Assembly (NCBI RefSeq): GCF_001673405.1
Contig: NZ_LZLV01000017.1
Location: 1 to 64,000, forward strand
Source: Mycobacterium sp. 1245111.1
GTDB taxonomy: Bacteria > Actinomycetota > Actinomycetes > Mycobacteriales > Mycobacteriaceae
Direction of reading: 5' to 3'
Length of the DNA stretch: 64,000 bases
The first letter of the stretch is position 1. Every line of letters begins with the position of its first letter. The translations under genes and the position numbers were made by a program. The notes below the pieces were generated by a model. It saw only the letters and a program-made list of their open reading frames with translations, searched no databases and was not told where the DNA came from. Shown here piece by piece: positions 19,276 through 28,058 of the stretch.

Positions 19276-21462
19276 GTGCACCAGACCGTCAGCGGCAGCA
19301 CCACCGAGGACCGTGCGGGTCGGGGTGCGGCGGAGACGGGATTTCGCCCGGACATCGAGGGGCTGCGCGCGGTCGCCGTGCTGGCCGTTGTGCTGTTTCA
19401 CGCCGAGGTGCCCGGTGTCGGGGGCGGCTTTGTCGGCGTCGACGTGTTCTTCGTGATCTCGGGTTTTTTGATCACCGGGCTGCTGTGGCGTGAGGCGAGT
19501 GCCACCGGCACGGTTGGGCTGCGCCGCTTTTACGGGGCACGGGCCCGGCGACTGCTGCCGGCGTCGGCCGCGGTCGGCGTCGTCACCATGATCGCCTCGG
19601 TCGTCCTACTGCCGCTGTTGCAGGTCAAGAGCGTCATTGTCGACGGCATCACCAGTGCGCTGTACGTCGGCAACTACTGGTTCATCATGCGCGGCGTCGA
19701 CTACTTCGCCAGCGCCCGGCCGCCGTCGCCGTTTCAGCACTACTGGTCGTTGGGCGTCGAGGAGCAGTTCTATCTGGTGTGGCCGGCGCTGATCATCGGG
19801 ACGGCCTGGCTGATCCGGCGTCTTCGCCGGCGCACCCGCGTCGAGGCCACGTCGTCGCGGCGGCCGTTTCTGGTGGTTCTTGCGCTGGTCGCGGCGGTGT
19901 CGTTCGCGCTGTCATTGGTGGCCACCCCGTTCGCTCCTGCCGTGGCGTTCTTTTCGCTGCCGACCCGGGCGTGGCAGTTGGCCGTCGGTGGGCTGGTGGC
20001 CCTCACGGTCGTGCGGTGGCGCGGGCTCTCGCCACGGGCAGGAGCGATCACGGGGTGGGCCGGGCTGGCGTTGATCCTGTTGGCCTGCACCGGTTTTAGC
20101 GGCGCAACACCCTATCCGGGGCTCGCGGCGTTGTTGCCGACCGCGGGCACGGCGCTGGTGATCGGCGCCGGGTGCGCGACGGCGACCCAGGGATGTGGCC
20201 GCGTGCTGCGGGTGGCGCCGATGCGCGCGATCGGCCGGATCTCCTACTCGTGGTATCTGTGGCACTGGCCGGTGCTGCTGCTGGCACCGGATGTGCTGGG
20301 TCACCCGTTGGGGCTGGCCGCCCGGGTGGCCGCGGCGCTGGCCTCCGGCGGGCTGGCGGTGCTGACCCTGCGCTTCGTCGAGAACCCGCTACGGTTCGCT
20401 CCAGCGGTGCGCCGCTCGGCCGGGCGCAGCCTTGCGCTGGGGGGTGTCGCGACCGCGATCGCCGTCTGCGTGGGCGCCGCGCTGCTGGTCGTGGTCCCGC
20501 TGCCGACGGGACGCGGCGCGCCGACGGCAGCGCTGAACGTCACCGCGACGCCGGTGCCTGCGGGCTCGGACATGGCCGCCTACGACGCGGCGGTGCAACA
20601 TGCGTTCGCTCAAGTGCAGGCCGCGCTCGTCGCATCCGCCGGGCTGACGGCCGTGCCGTCGAACCTCGACCCGCCGTTTGCTGACGTGGAAGCCGAACAG
20701 AACGCGTATATGGGCAGCGGCTGCCTTCGCGCACCGCTGCAGGGCGGGCAGCCGGAGTGCGCGACGGGCGATCTCGAGTCGCCGACCACGGTGGTCCTGG
20801 TCGGCGATTCGCACGCCGCGATCTGGAATCCGTCGTTCCAGCAGGTTGCCGCCCAGCGGCGCTGGCGGCTGGAGACCCTCGAAAAGGCGGCCTGCCCATT
20901 CATGGACATGCGGGTCAACAACCCGTTCCGTCGCGTGGTCGAAGTCTTCGAACACTGCGAGCAATGGCGCGCTCAGATCATGGACAGGTTGCGTTCCGAG
21001 CGTCCGCGGCTGGTGGTGGTGAGCGCGTGGCGCGGCTACGGCGCCGACGAACATCTGACCGGTTTCAACGCCTACGACCCGGCGTGGCTCGACAGCCTGA
21101 CCCGTCTGGTCCAACAGCTGCGTGGCACGGGCGCCAAGGTGCTGGTGCTCGGGCCGGTGCCGGACCCACACACGACGGTGCCGATCTGCCTGTCCGCCCA
21201 CCTCGACGATGTGGCCGCCTGCCTGCCGCGACGGTCGACGGCCGTCAACCAAACCGGCATTGCGGCCGAGGCCGCCGCGACCCAAGCCGCGGGCGGGCAG
21301 TACACCGACCTCACCGACCTGTTCTGCGCCGGCGACCGGTGCCCGGTGATCGTCGGCAACACCCTCGTGTACGTCGACGCGAGTCACCTGACGTTCGAAT
21401 ACTCGCGGCGGTTGGCACCGGTCATGGGTGCGCTGGCCGACCGCGCGCTCGCACGCGAATAA
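19276..21462 (+). CDS. OafA-type acyltransferase with SGNH domain, copy 2
   Basis: Tandem paralogue of the gene at 17005, with identical length (728 residues) and the same architecture: Acyltransferase_3 membrane domain, then SGNH domain with Ser512 in GDSHA and a D-x-x-H pair in DASHLT near the C-terminus. About 90 residues of the first membrane region are almost identical between the copies; the linker and the SGNH domain diverge more, suggesting different acceptors or acyl groups (inference). The start is GTG at 19276, with AGG a few bases upstream; another GTG two codons earlier is possible. A 27-base gap, including GGAGG, precedes the epimerase, so the two may share a transcript. Confidence 0.88.
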   Translation: MHQTVSGSTTEDRAGRGAAETGFRPDIEGLRAVAVLAVVLFHAEVPGVGGGFVGVDVFFVISGFLITGLLWREASATGTVGLRRFYGARARRLLPASAAVGVVTMIASVVLLPLLQVKSVIVDGITSALYVGNYWFIMRGVDYFASARPPSPFQHYWSLGVEEQFYLVWPALIIGTAWLIRRLRRRTRVEATSSRRPFLVVLALVAAVSFALSLVATPFAPAVAFFSLPTRAWQLAVGGLVALTVVRWRGLSPRAGAITGWAGLALILLACTGFSGATPYPGLAALLPTAGTALVIGAGCATATQGCGRVLRVAPMRAIGRISYSWYLWHWPVLLLAPDVLGHPLGLAARVAAALASGGLAVLTLRFVENPLRFAPAVRRSAGRSLALGGVATAIAVCVGAALLVVVPLPTGRGAPTAALNVTATPVPAGSDMAAYDAAVQHAFAQVQAALVASAGLTAVPSNLDPPFADVEAEQNAYMGSGCLRAPLQGGQPECATGDLESPTTVVLVGDSHAAIWNPSFQQVAAQRRWRLETLEKAACPFMDMRVNNPFRRVVEVFEHCEQWRAQIMDRLRSERPRLVVVSAWRGYGADEHLTGFNAYDPAWLDSLTRLVQQLRGTGAKVLVLGPVPDPHTTVPICLSAHLDDVAACLPRRSTAVNQTGIAAEAAATQAAGGQYTDLTDLFCAGDRCPVIVGNTLVYVDASHLTFEYSRRLAPVMGALADRALARE

Positions 21463-21489
21463 CGCTGTAACACCGGAGGATTCGATTTT

Positions 21490-22602
21490 ATGGCAACGTC
21501 AGTGCTCATCACCGGCGGAGCGGGATTCATCGGGTCGGCTCTTGCGCGCCGTCTCGTGAACGCCGGATACGACGTCGCCGTGATGGACGTTCTGCATCCG
21601 CAAGTGCACGGCGACCACGCGGCGATCGCTCTACCGCCCTCGGCGCGGTTGTTCACCGGCGACGTCACCCATGGTCCCGACTGGGACGCCGTGCTGCGGT
21701 TGTTCCGGCCTGCCCAGGTCGTCCATCTGGCGGCGGAGACGGGAACGGCGCAGTCGCTGTCGGAGGCGACGCGACACGGCTCGGTCAACGTGGTGGGAAC
21801 GACGCAGCTTCTCGATGCCCTGAGCCGTTCCGCGCACGTGCCGGAGCAACTCGTTCTGGCGTCGTCGAGGGCCGTATATGGCGAGGGCGCTTGGCAATAC
21901 GGCTCTCAGATCTGCTACCCGCCAGCGCGTAGCCACGCCCAACTGCTGGCCGGAATCTGGGATCCGCAAGGCCCGACGGGCGATCCCGCAGTCCCGCTGC
22001 CGAGCTGCGCCGGCCGCACCGAACCCCGCCCGACCAACATCTACGCCGCGACCAAGCTTGCCCAAGAGCACATCCTGGCTGCCTGGGCGGCCGCCCACGA
22101 TGTCAAACTCAGCGTGCTGCGTCTGCAGAACGTCTACGGACCGGGTCAGTCGCTGACGAATGCGTACACCGGAATAGTCGCACTTTTTGCCCGGTTGGCC
22201 CGCGAGCGGCGGGCATTGGAAGTCTACGAAGACGGCCGGATCCTACGCGATTTCGTCTATATCGACGATGTCATCGAGGCGCTGTTCGCGGCGATAGAGC
22301 GGCCTGCGACGCGGATGCGCTGCGTTGACATCGGGTCGGGTGTTCCGACGACGATCAACGAGCTGGCTCACCAGATTGCCGCCATCTGCGGAGCCCCCGA
22401 GCCGATCGGCGTGCGGAAGTTTCGCGACGGCGACGTGCGCGCGGCGCAGTGCGATATCGGCCCGGCGACAACAGATCTCCAGTGGCGACCGAAATGGACC
22501 CTCGGCGAAGGTCTACGTGATCTGCTTGACTGGATCGGCGAGCAGCCCGAATTACCGGTCGAGGCCGGCGATCACACGCATGTGACAGCGCTGTTGAAGT
22601 AG
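21490..22602 (+). CDS. dTDP-L-rhamnose 4-epimerase-like SDR
   Basis: This 370-residue extended short-chain dehydrogenase/reductase has the NAD motif GGAGFIGS at 9-16 and the active-site pair YAATK near 189-193. It has the long insertion SSRAVYGEGAWQYG...CYPPARS...CAGRTEPRPTNIY, typical of WbiB/Tle enzymes that convert dTDP-L-rhamnose to dTDP-6-deoxy-L-talose. 6-Deoxytalose is the sugar on the Thr residue of classical GPLs, so this is probably a precursor enzyme for one glycosyltransferase of the locus. It has ATG with GGAGG upstream, and its stop is 5 bases from the convergent glycosyltransferase stop. Substrate assignment rests on the insertion pattern; another dTDP-sugar is possible. Confidence 0.8.
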   Translation: MATSVLITGGAGFIGSALARRLVNAGYDVAVMDVLHPQVHGDHAAIALPPSARLFTGDVTHGPDWDAVLRLFRPAQVVHLAAETGTAQSLSEATRHGSVNVVGTTQLLDALSRSAHVPEQLVLASSRAVYGEGAWQYGSQICYPPARSHAQLLAGIWDPQGPTGDPAVPLPSCAGRTEPRPTNIYAATKLAQEHILAAWAAAHDVKLSVLRLQNVYGPGQSLTNAYTGIVALFARLARERRALEVYEDGRILRDFVYIDDVIEALFAAIERPATRMRCVDIGSGVPTTINELAHQIAAICGAPEPIGVRKFRDGDVRAAQCDIGPATTDLQWRPKWTLGEGLRDLLDWIGEQPELPVEAGDHTHVTALLK

Positions 22603-22607
22603 GACGA

Positions 22608-23879
22608 TCAGCCGACGCTCCGTAACCGGGCATGACATTCCACCAGATCGGCAGTGGCCGCGACACTTTCCGCGGGCGTCGTCATCCGGCCGGCCAGCTC
22701 GTGGGCCCGATCGACATATCCCGGGTTCAGGATCAGGCGCAGATCCGCAGCCAGCGTTTCTCTGGTGAGGCTCGAAAACCGCCGGGCGGTGCCCACTTTC
22801 AGCCGTTTGACGAGGGTGCCCCACAGCTGACGCTCGAGCGTCGCCCACAGGATCAAGGTGGGAACCCCTGCGCGCAGGCTCGCGGCAGTGGTGCCCGCGC
22901 CTCCGTGGTGCACGACGGCGCGACAGATCGGAAAGATCGCTGCGTGATTCATCGTGCGTACCACCTTGATGTGGTCGCCATGGGGGACGCTGCTGAAATC
23001 GGTCCATGCTGAGCACACCAGCGCCCGCTGGTCCAACTCCGCGCTGCACGCTTCGATCATCGCGAGTGTGTCGGCGGGCGAGTCCATCGGCATGCTGCCA
23101 AAGTTGAAGCAGATAGCCGGTTTTCCCGCAGCTATCCACGAGGCGACGTCCGCGTCGGCCTCGGTCGGTAACGCGAGAGTCAGCGTGCCGACGAAGGGCC
23201 GCTGGCGGGCCCGTTTCGCCCATTCAACGGGCAGGTTGGGGAAGCACACCTTGTCGTAGGCCTGGATTTCGAGAGCTCCGCGTTCGGTGACTCGCCGCCA
23301 CGAGGGGCCCGTGTCCTTCGGCAGGCCGAGTTCCCGACGGTGCTTCCTTTCGAAGCTGCCCAACAGGGCCGAGCACAGCCACCAGAACGTCGCCATCGTG
23401 GCGCGGCCCACCGGCGCCGGCAGGTACGGCAGGAACTGCCCGTTGGGCCGCAGCGGAAAGTAATGCAGAGTGACCAACGGAATGCCGTAATACTCGGCGA
23501 CATTCGCTGCGCCGTCTTCGAAAATCATGCCGGTGATCAGCATGTCGGCCCCGTCGGCCAAAGACATCAGCGTCTGGCTCATCTGCGACCAGCACTGGGT
23601 GGACAGCTCCCAGTTTTCGCGCCACAGTTTCGCCAAGTCGCTGACCCGCCAGGCACGATGCTCCTCCTTCGAGAGGTTGACACCGATGTCCATTTCCTGT
23701 GCTGTTCGCGAATCCGGTCCGTAGGCGACCGGCGCGAGCCCGGCCGACTCGGCGAAACCCAACAGATTGGGCGGGACGGCCATCCGCACCTCATGTCCAC
23801 GGCGCATAAGCTCCAGACCGAGAGCGGCGCCGGGCTCGACATCGCCGCGCGTCCCGTAGGTTGCCAGCACAATTTTCAT
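22608..23879 (-). CDS. Family 1 glycosyltransferase, copy B
   Basis: This 423-residue GT-B enzyme is of the same Gtf/RtfA type as the three other copies. It starts MKIVLATYGTRGDVEP, carries LITGMIFEDGAANVAEYYG in the acceptor half, and VVHHGGAGTTAASLRAGVP in the donor-binding half. It is the last gene of a five-gene minus-strand operon (NDP-sugar dehydrogenase, FkbM, class I methyltransferase, decarboxylase-like SDR, this GT; gaps 12-41 bases), so its donor may be the uronic acid or pentose made by that operon (inference). Its acceptor loop around residues 65-85 differs from the other copies, as expected for a different linkage. Confidence 0.9.
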   Translation of the reverse strand: MKIVLATYGTRGDVEPGAALGLELMRRGHEVRMAVPPNLLGFAESAGLAPVAYGPDSRTAQEMDIGVNLSKEEHRAWRVSDLAKLWRENWELSTQCWSQMSQTLMSLADGADMLITGMIFEDGAANVAEYYGIPLVTLHYFPLRPNGQFLPYLPAPVGRATMATFWWLCSALLGSFERKHRRELGLPKDTGPSWRRVTERGALEIQAYDKVCFPNLPVEWAKRARQRPFVGTLTLALPTEADADVASWIAAGKPAICFNFGSMPMDSPADTLAMIEACSAELDQRALVCSAWTDFSSVPHGDHIKVVRTMNHAAIFPICRAVVHHGGAGTTAASLRAGVPTLILWATLERQLWGTLVKRLKVGTARRFSSLTRETLAADLRLILNPGYVDRAHELAGRMTTPAESVAATADLVECHARLRSVG

Positions 23880-23896
23880 CGCGGTCGCCTAATTCG

Positions 23897-24889
23897 TTAC
23901 TCCTTGGGCCCTTTGAGGTACCACGGGTTGGCTCGCGCCCACTCGATAGTGCGGCCGACTCCCTCCTCGACGTCCACTTTCAGGCGCCATCCCAGCTCCC
24001 GCTGAGCCTTGGTCGAATCGGGAATACGACGCGGGATGTCCTCGTAACGATCACCGTATTGCATTGTGGTGTCCACGATTTCGGGCGCAGATATCGCATC
24101 GACGTCAGCGATCTTGATCGCGAGTTCCACGACGTCACGCACGGTGGTCTCGGTCATGCTCCCGATGTTGAACGCTTCACCGATCGCCGTTTCGCTGTCG
24201 GCGGCCAGCAGGGTGCCGGCAATGGCGTCGTCGACGTAGGTGAAGCACCGGGTCTGGTCACCGGAGTCGTACAGCAACGGCGCCCGGCCATTGAGGATTC
24301 GGTGAATGGTCTGCGAGACAACGAATATCGGGCTCTGTCGCGGACCGTACACGTTGAAATAGCGCACCACGGTCACCGGCAAGCCGTAGGCGGTGTGCAT
24401 CGCGAAGACCAGATGCTCGGCCATGGCCTTGCTGGTGCTGTAGCTCCACCGGTCGGTCCGTGTCGAGCCGAGGACCCTGTCGTCGTCCTCGGCGAACGGC
24501 GGATTCGGGTTCTTCCCGAATACCTCCGAGGTGCTGGCGAACACCACCTGTGTGCCGTGGCGACGGCTCAGCTCGAGCACGTTGCGGGTGCCGATCACAT
24601 TGACGTCGAGTACCCGGAGCGGATCGTCGAGGTAGTTCTTGACACCGACGACCGCGGCCAGGTGAAAGACCGTGTCGACGTCGGCGGTCAGGGCCCGCTC
24701 GAGCGCGCCCAAATCGGTGACATCGCCTGCCACGAAACGAAAATTGGGATGCGCGTCGAAGTCGATGCTGGTGTCGCGCGTGTTCTTGGCGGCGTCGAAC
24801 ACGGTGACGGAATCTCCACGCCGCAGCAGTGCGGAAACCAAGTGCGACCCGATGAAGCCGTAGCCGCCCGTTACGACGACGTTAGACAT
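23897..24889 (-). CDS. UDP-glucuronate decarboxylase/epimerase-like SDR
   Basis: This 330-residue extended SDR has GGYGFIGSH at 8-16 and YSTSK near residue 178. Its substrate loop reads FASTSEVFG: the S-T-S-E tetrad with glutamate, followed by an EDDD...RWSYSTSK segment, is the pattern of UDP-glucuronate decarboxylases of the UXS/ArnA group rather than of simple 4-epimerases. The C-terminal RRIPD...ELGWRLKVDVEEGV block is also of that type. The neighbouring 6-dehydrogenase (26551) could supply the UDP-uronic acid, so a UDP-xylose or UDP-4-keto-pentose product is predicted. A plain 4-epimerase remains possible. It lies in the middle of the sugar operon. Confidence 0.75.
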   Translation of the reverse strand: MSNVVVTGGYGFIGSHLVSALLRRGDSVTVFDAAKNTRDTSIDFDAHPNFRFVAGDVTDLGALERALTADVDTVFHLAAVVGVKNYLDDPLRVLDVNVIGTRNVLELSRRHGTQVVFASTSEVFGKNPNPPFAEDDDRVLGSTRTDRWSYSTSKAMAEHLVFAMHTAYGLPVTVVRYFNVYGPRQSPIFVVSQTIHRILNGRAPLLYDSGDQTRCFTYVDDAIAGTLLAADSETAIGEAFNIGSMTETTVRDVVELAIKIADVDAISAPEIVDTTMQYGDRYEDIPRRIPDSTKAQRELGWRLKVDVEEGVGRTIEWARANPWYLKGPKE

Positions 24890-24916
24890 ATCTGCTCACT
24901 TTCACCTATCGACCGC

Positions 24917-25528
24917 TCACTTCTGTGCGAGCGCCCATACCACGACGGGATAGTTGGGTTCGTTGTGCAGGGAATGCCACCAGCGCCGGTACCACGCCCC
25001 TAATCGGATGAAGTTGGCACGGGCGCAGGCGCGATTGCCCCAGGAGCCGGTCTGAATCTGGTCCAGATCGAAGCCGCACTCGGCCAACAAGTATCGGATG
25101 CCCGTCTCTGTCCAGCGCGAACAGTCGTCCGGAATGTTGTGGATGCGGATCAGGAAGGGCACGGTCACCAGAAAGTAGCCACCGGGGCGGAGCATTTCGT
25201 ACACGTGCTTTCCGGCACGGTAGGGCCACAGCAGGTGCTCGAACACCTGCTCGGCGATGATCAGATCGAACTGCTCGTCCAAAGCGGATGCGCAGATGTC
25301 GAATTCGGGGTAGCGGACCGAGCGATACGACTTGAATTGCTCGGTGCGGCCCCAGGAGTCGCCGGAGATCTCCAACACGTCGAGCTCACGTGGCTTGATG
25401 CCGCGCACCAGTTTCCGGGTCTCGCGATCCATCACGATGCGGACCCAATGGTGCGACGCGCGCGGCGAAAACAAGCCCGGCAGCCCTGTGTCGCTGGCGT
25501 GGTCGGTTTCTTCGGCCAAGTCGCTCAT
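24917..25528 (-). CDS. Class I SAM methyltransferase
   Basis: This 203-residue Methyltransf_11/23-like protein has a motif I region VLEISGDSWG (glycine-poor compared with the usual GxGxG), FDLIIAEQVFEHL as the post-II motif, and LRPGGYFLVTVPF. It is thought to methylate a sugar hydroxyl or carboxyl in the glycan (inference). The start is ATG at 25528, with GAGGGAG upstream; the long open frame reaching to 26509 is only the shadow of the FkbM gene. It sits between fkbM-like and SDR genes in one operon. The weak motif I leaves open reduced activity or an unusual cofactor pocket. Confidence 0.8.
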   Translation of the reverse strand: MSDLAEETDHASDTGLPGLFSPRASHHWVRIVMDRETRKLVRGIKPRELDVLEISGDSWGRTEQFKSYRSVRYPEFDICASALDEQFDLIIAEQVFEHLLWPYRAGKHVYEMLRPGGYFLVTVPFLIRIHNIPDDCSRWTETGIRYLLAECGFDLDQIQTGSWGNRACARANFIRLGAWYRRWWHSLHNEPNYPVVVWALAQK

Positions 25529-25569
25529 GCACTGCACTCCCTCGTAGCCAGATCCGTTGGAAATCCGGG

Positions 25570-26538
25570 TCATAACGCATCGGCATCGATGCGTGACAGC
25601 ACCACGTCGAGGCGTTCCACGCGCTGACTGAGTACCACCAAGTCGCGTAGCCGCTGCGGCGCGCCCACGTCCCTGGGCCACAGGTACCGCGCGACCGCAT
25701 AGTCGTTCGGCAGCAGGTAGATATGGAAGCCGCGCTCGAGAAACGGACGCAGTACGTCGATGGGCAGCAGCTCCGAATCGCTCCACCATCGTGGTGACAG
25801 TTCGACCACCAGTTCCGCGTCGGGAGCGAGTGCGTCCAGGGACGCCACCATGCCGGCCAGCACGCGATCCTCGGCGCCCTCCACATCGATCTTGATCACC
25901 TGCGCGGTTCGAAGCTCTTCGGGTGTGACGAGCGCGCCAAGTGTCGCGGCGCGAACGCGGCCGTCTTCCCGGAGGCCGGTGCGGGCGACCGTCGTCGTCA
26001 TGCCGGTGTTGCGCATCGGGCCGGAGAACAACCGCAGTTCCTGGTCGCGATCGGACACCGCGGCCGTCACCAGCCGAACGTTGGTGAGGCCGTTTCTGTC
26101 CAGAGTCTCGTGCAACTCGGCGATTACCGATGGGGACGGTTCGATCGCGACGACCGTGCCGCGCGGTCCGACCAGTGTGCTGGCCAGCGCGCTCAGGCAG
26201 CCGATGTTGGCGCCGACGTCGACGAAGGTGTCGCCCGGTCGCAGACGCCGGCGCAGAAACGCGGCGAGATCGGGCTCCCACGTGCCGAACAGGTACAGAC
26301 ACGTCGGGATCGCATCGGGGAGCCGGCACCGAAGCCGGATGCCGTCCTCGGTGGTGCCATCGACGGTCAGCGGTCCCCGCAATGCGGTGCGGATGCGCAG
26401 CAGAACGAACACCGCGACGGACGGCGCCATCAGCAGCGCGCGCACCCAGCGCTCGACGGCGCCGACGCGTTGCTTGTCGGTACGCAGAAGCCTTATGTAC
26501 CACCGCCACAACGCCAGGATCCGTGCCTCGATCGTCAC
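25570..26538 (-). CDS. FkbM-family methyltransferase
   Basis: This 322-residue protein has an FkbM domain (about 100-260): TFVDVGANIGCLSALAS as motif I, AIEPSP as the acidic motif, and the family hallmark IKIDVEGAE. FkbM enzymes are SAM-dependent O-methyltransferases; in mycobacterial GPL loci relatives such as MtfB methylate rhamnose. The N-terminal 90 residues hold a hydrophobic stretch near 34-48 that may touch the membrane. The start is GTG at 26538, 12 bases after the dehydrogenase stop, so it is co-transcribed with the NDP-sugar dehydrogenase and probably modifies the sugar made by that operon (inference). Confidence 0.88.
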   Translation of the reverse strand: MTIEARILALWRWYIRLLRTDKQRVGAVERWVRALLMAPSVAVFVLLRIRTALRGPLTVDGTTEDGIRLRCRLPDAIPTCLYLFGTWEPDLAAFLRRRLRPGDTFVDVGANIGCLSALASTLVGPRGTVVAIEPSPSVIAELHETLDRNGLTNVRLVTAAVSDRDQELRLFSGPMRNTGMTTTVARTGLREDGRVRAATLGALVTPEELRTAQVIKIDVEGAEDRVLAGMVASLDALAPDAELVVELSPRWWSDSELLPIDVLRPFLERGFHIYLLPNDYAVARYLWPRDVGAPQRLRDLVVLSQRVERLDVVLSRIDADAL

Positions 26539-26550
26539 GCGTCGGCCCGC

Positions 26551-27933
26551 TTAACGGCCAATGCCCTTGTAGACGAAGCCCGCGGCGCGCACCGCCGCCG
26601 GATCGAAGCTGTTCCTACCGTCGAGGAACACGCACCCAGGCGGAACCAGGTCGGCGAGCCGGGCCAGTGGTATCTGATGGAACTGTCGGTGACCGGCGAG
26701 CACGACCAAGGCGTCGGCGCCCTCGACCGCGGTCTCGATATCCGCGGTCAGCGGGATATCCGTCACGCTGAGCGCATCCTCGGCCCCCACCCACGGATCA
26801 TGGATCGAGAGTTCGCAGCCGGATTCTTCCAACAGCGTGACGACGTACTTGGTCGGTGTGAGGCGGCAATCGCCGGTGTTGTTCTTGAACGCGATGCCCA
26901 GCACCGCAATCCGGCTGGTCTCAACTGCCTTGCCCTGCTCGGCGAGCAGCTGCGTGAGCAGCCCGTAGGTGTAGGCGGGCATCGTGTCGTTGACATTCCT
27001 GGAGGTCCGCGGAATTGCCAGCTCCAACCCGAGGGATTCGCCCAAATGGTTGACGAACCACGGATCCTTCGTCAGGCAGTAACCGCCGACGCCCATGCTC
27101 GGCATCAGGATGTTCACGGGGTGGTCCCCCTTCGGCATCGTGTTGGCCGCCTCGATGACCTGTAACGCGTCCATCCCGAGCCCGTCGCACACCTTGGCCA
27201 GCTCGTTGGCCAGCGCGACATTGAGGTCGATCCAGACGTTGTCGGCGAGCTTGACCATCTCGGCGGTCCGCGGATCGTCGACGACGATCGCCTCCACGCC
27301 CAGGGCGTGGCGCCACAAGGTGGAGCAGGCGCGAGCACTGCGCTCGTCGACGCCACCGACGACGATCGGTATCGACATCAGCTCCTTGATCGCCTGCCCC
27401 TCCGCGATCCGCTCGGGGCAGAACGCCAACCCGAAGTCGACCCCGGCCGTCAGGCCGGAGGCCTCTTCGACGATGGGCCTGAACAGCGTCTCGGTCGTGT
27501 CGGGTGGGACCGTGCTCTTGAGGATGACGAGGTGGCCCGGATGCAGGTGCTCTCCGACGGCCCGCGCCGCGGCCTTGATGTCGTCGACGATCGGCTCGAA
27601 GTCAGGACCAAGCGGGGTGCCGACGGTCACGATGACGAAGTCGTTGTCGGCTACGGCCCCGAAATCGGTTGTGGCGCGCAGCCTCCCGACTCGTACGTTG
27701 TTCGCCACCAGCTCGTTGAGCCCGGGTTCCGGGACGGTGGTCTTGCCCAGGTTGATCTCGTCGACGACGGTCTGGCGCACGTCGATTCCGGTCACCGGCC
27801 AGCCGCGGTCGGACAGCACCGCGCCGATCACGGTGCCGATGTATCCGAATCCAACGACCGCGATCCCGGACCGCATGCCGCGGACCAGCAGGTCGATCTC
27901 AGCGTCGGTGCGTCCGAACGCGCCTGTAAGCAT
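26551..27933 (-). CDS. Nucleotide-sugar 6-dehydrogenase (UGDH/WecC superfamily)
   Basis: This 460-residue enzyme should oxidise the C6 hydroxyl of a UDP-hexose to a carboxylate using two NAD+. It has the Rossmann motif VVGFGYIG near residue 27, the N-terminal, central and C-terminal UDPG-dehydrogenase domains, EPGLNEL, FCPERI and the catalytic-cysteine loop GVGGYCLTKDPWF. This loop is intermediate between UDP-glucose dehydrogenases (GGSCFxKD) and UDP-ManNAc dehydrogenases (GGHCIPVDP), so the substrate, UDP-Glc or a UDP-HexNAc, is open. The start is ATG at 27933, with GAGG 7 bases upstream; an internal ATG at 27876 would remove 19 residues before the Rossmann fold. It is the first gene of the five-gene operon ending at 22608. 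Confidence 0.88.
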   Translation of the reverse strand: MLTGAFGRTDAEIDLLVRGMRSGIAVVGFGYIGTVIGAVLSDRGWPVTGIDVRQTVVDEINLGKTTVPEPGLNELVANNVRVGRLRATTDFGAVADNDFVIVTVGTPLGPDFEPIVDDIKAAARAVGEHLHPGHLVILKSTVPPDTTETLFRPIVEEASGLTAGVDFGLAFCPERIAEGQAIKELMSIPIVVGGVDERSARACSTLWRHALGVEAIVVDDPRTAEMVKLADNVWIDLNVALANELAKVCDGLGMDALQVIEAANTMPKGDHPVNILMPSMGVGGYCLTKDPWFVNHLGESLGLELAIPRTSRNVNDTMPAYTYGLLTQLLAEQGKAVETSRIAVLGIAFKNNTGDCRLTPTKYVVTLLEESGCELSIHDPWVGAEDALSVTDIPLTADIETAVEGADALVVLAGHRQFHQIPLARLADLVPPGCVFLDGRNSFDPAAVRAAGFVYKGIGR

Positions 27934-28010
27934 CGCGGAACCTCATCCTCCAGTCCCCCGTGCGCGTCTTGTCGAACGAATGCGAGGCCTGGCATCCCCG
28001 GCCGGCCCGT

Positions 28011-28031
28011 GGGCAGTCTATCCAACACCTG
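28011..28031 (-). promoter_or_regulatory. Candidate promoter of the sugar operon
   Basis: On the minus strand CAGGTGTTGGATAGACTGCC resembles CAGGTGTGTGATAATGCC before the first acyltransferase. It lies about 80 bases upstream of the dehydrogenase start, in the 125-base gap after a glycosyltransferase gene. GATAGACT would be the -10 region. The similarity was found by eye and is modest. Confidence 0.4.
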
Positions 28032-28058
28032 ACTAATAAGGCTTGAAAACCGGATCTT

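Noticed and set aside
25529..26509. A 530-residue open frame covering the class I methyltransferase and most of the FkbM gene
   Set aside because: Its N-terminal half is low-complexity Arg/Gly/Ala sequence in another frame of the FkbM gene; only the last 203 residues have protein-like motifs.
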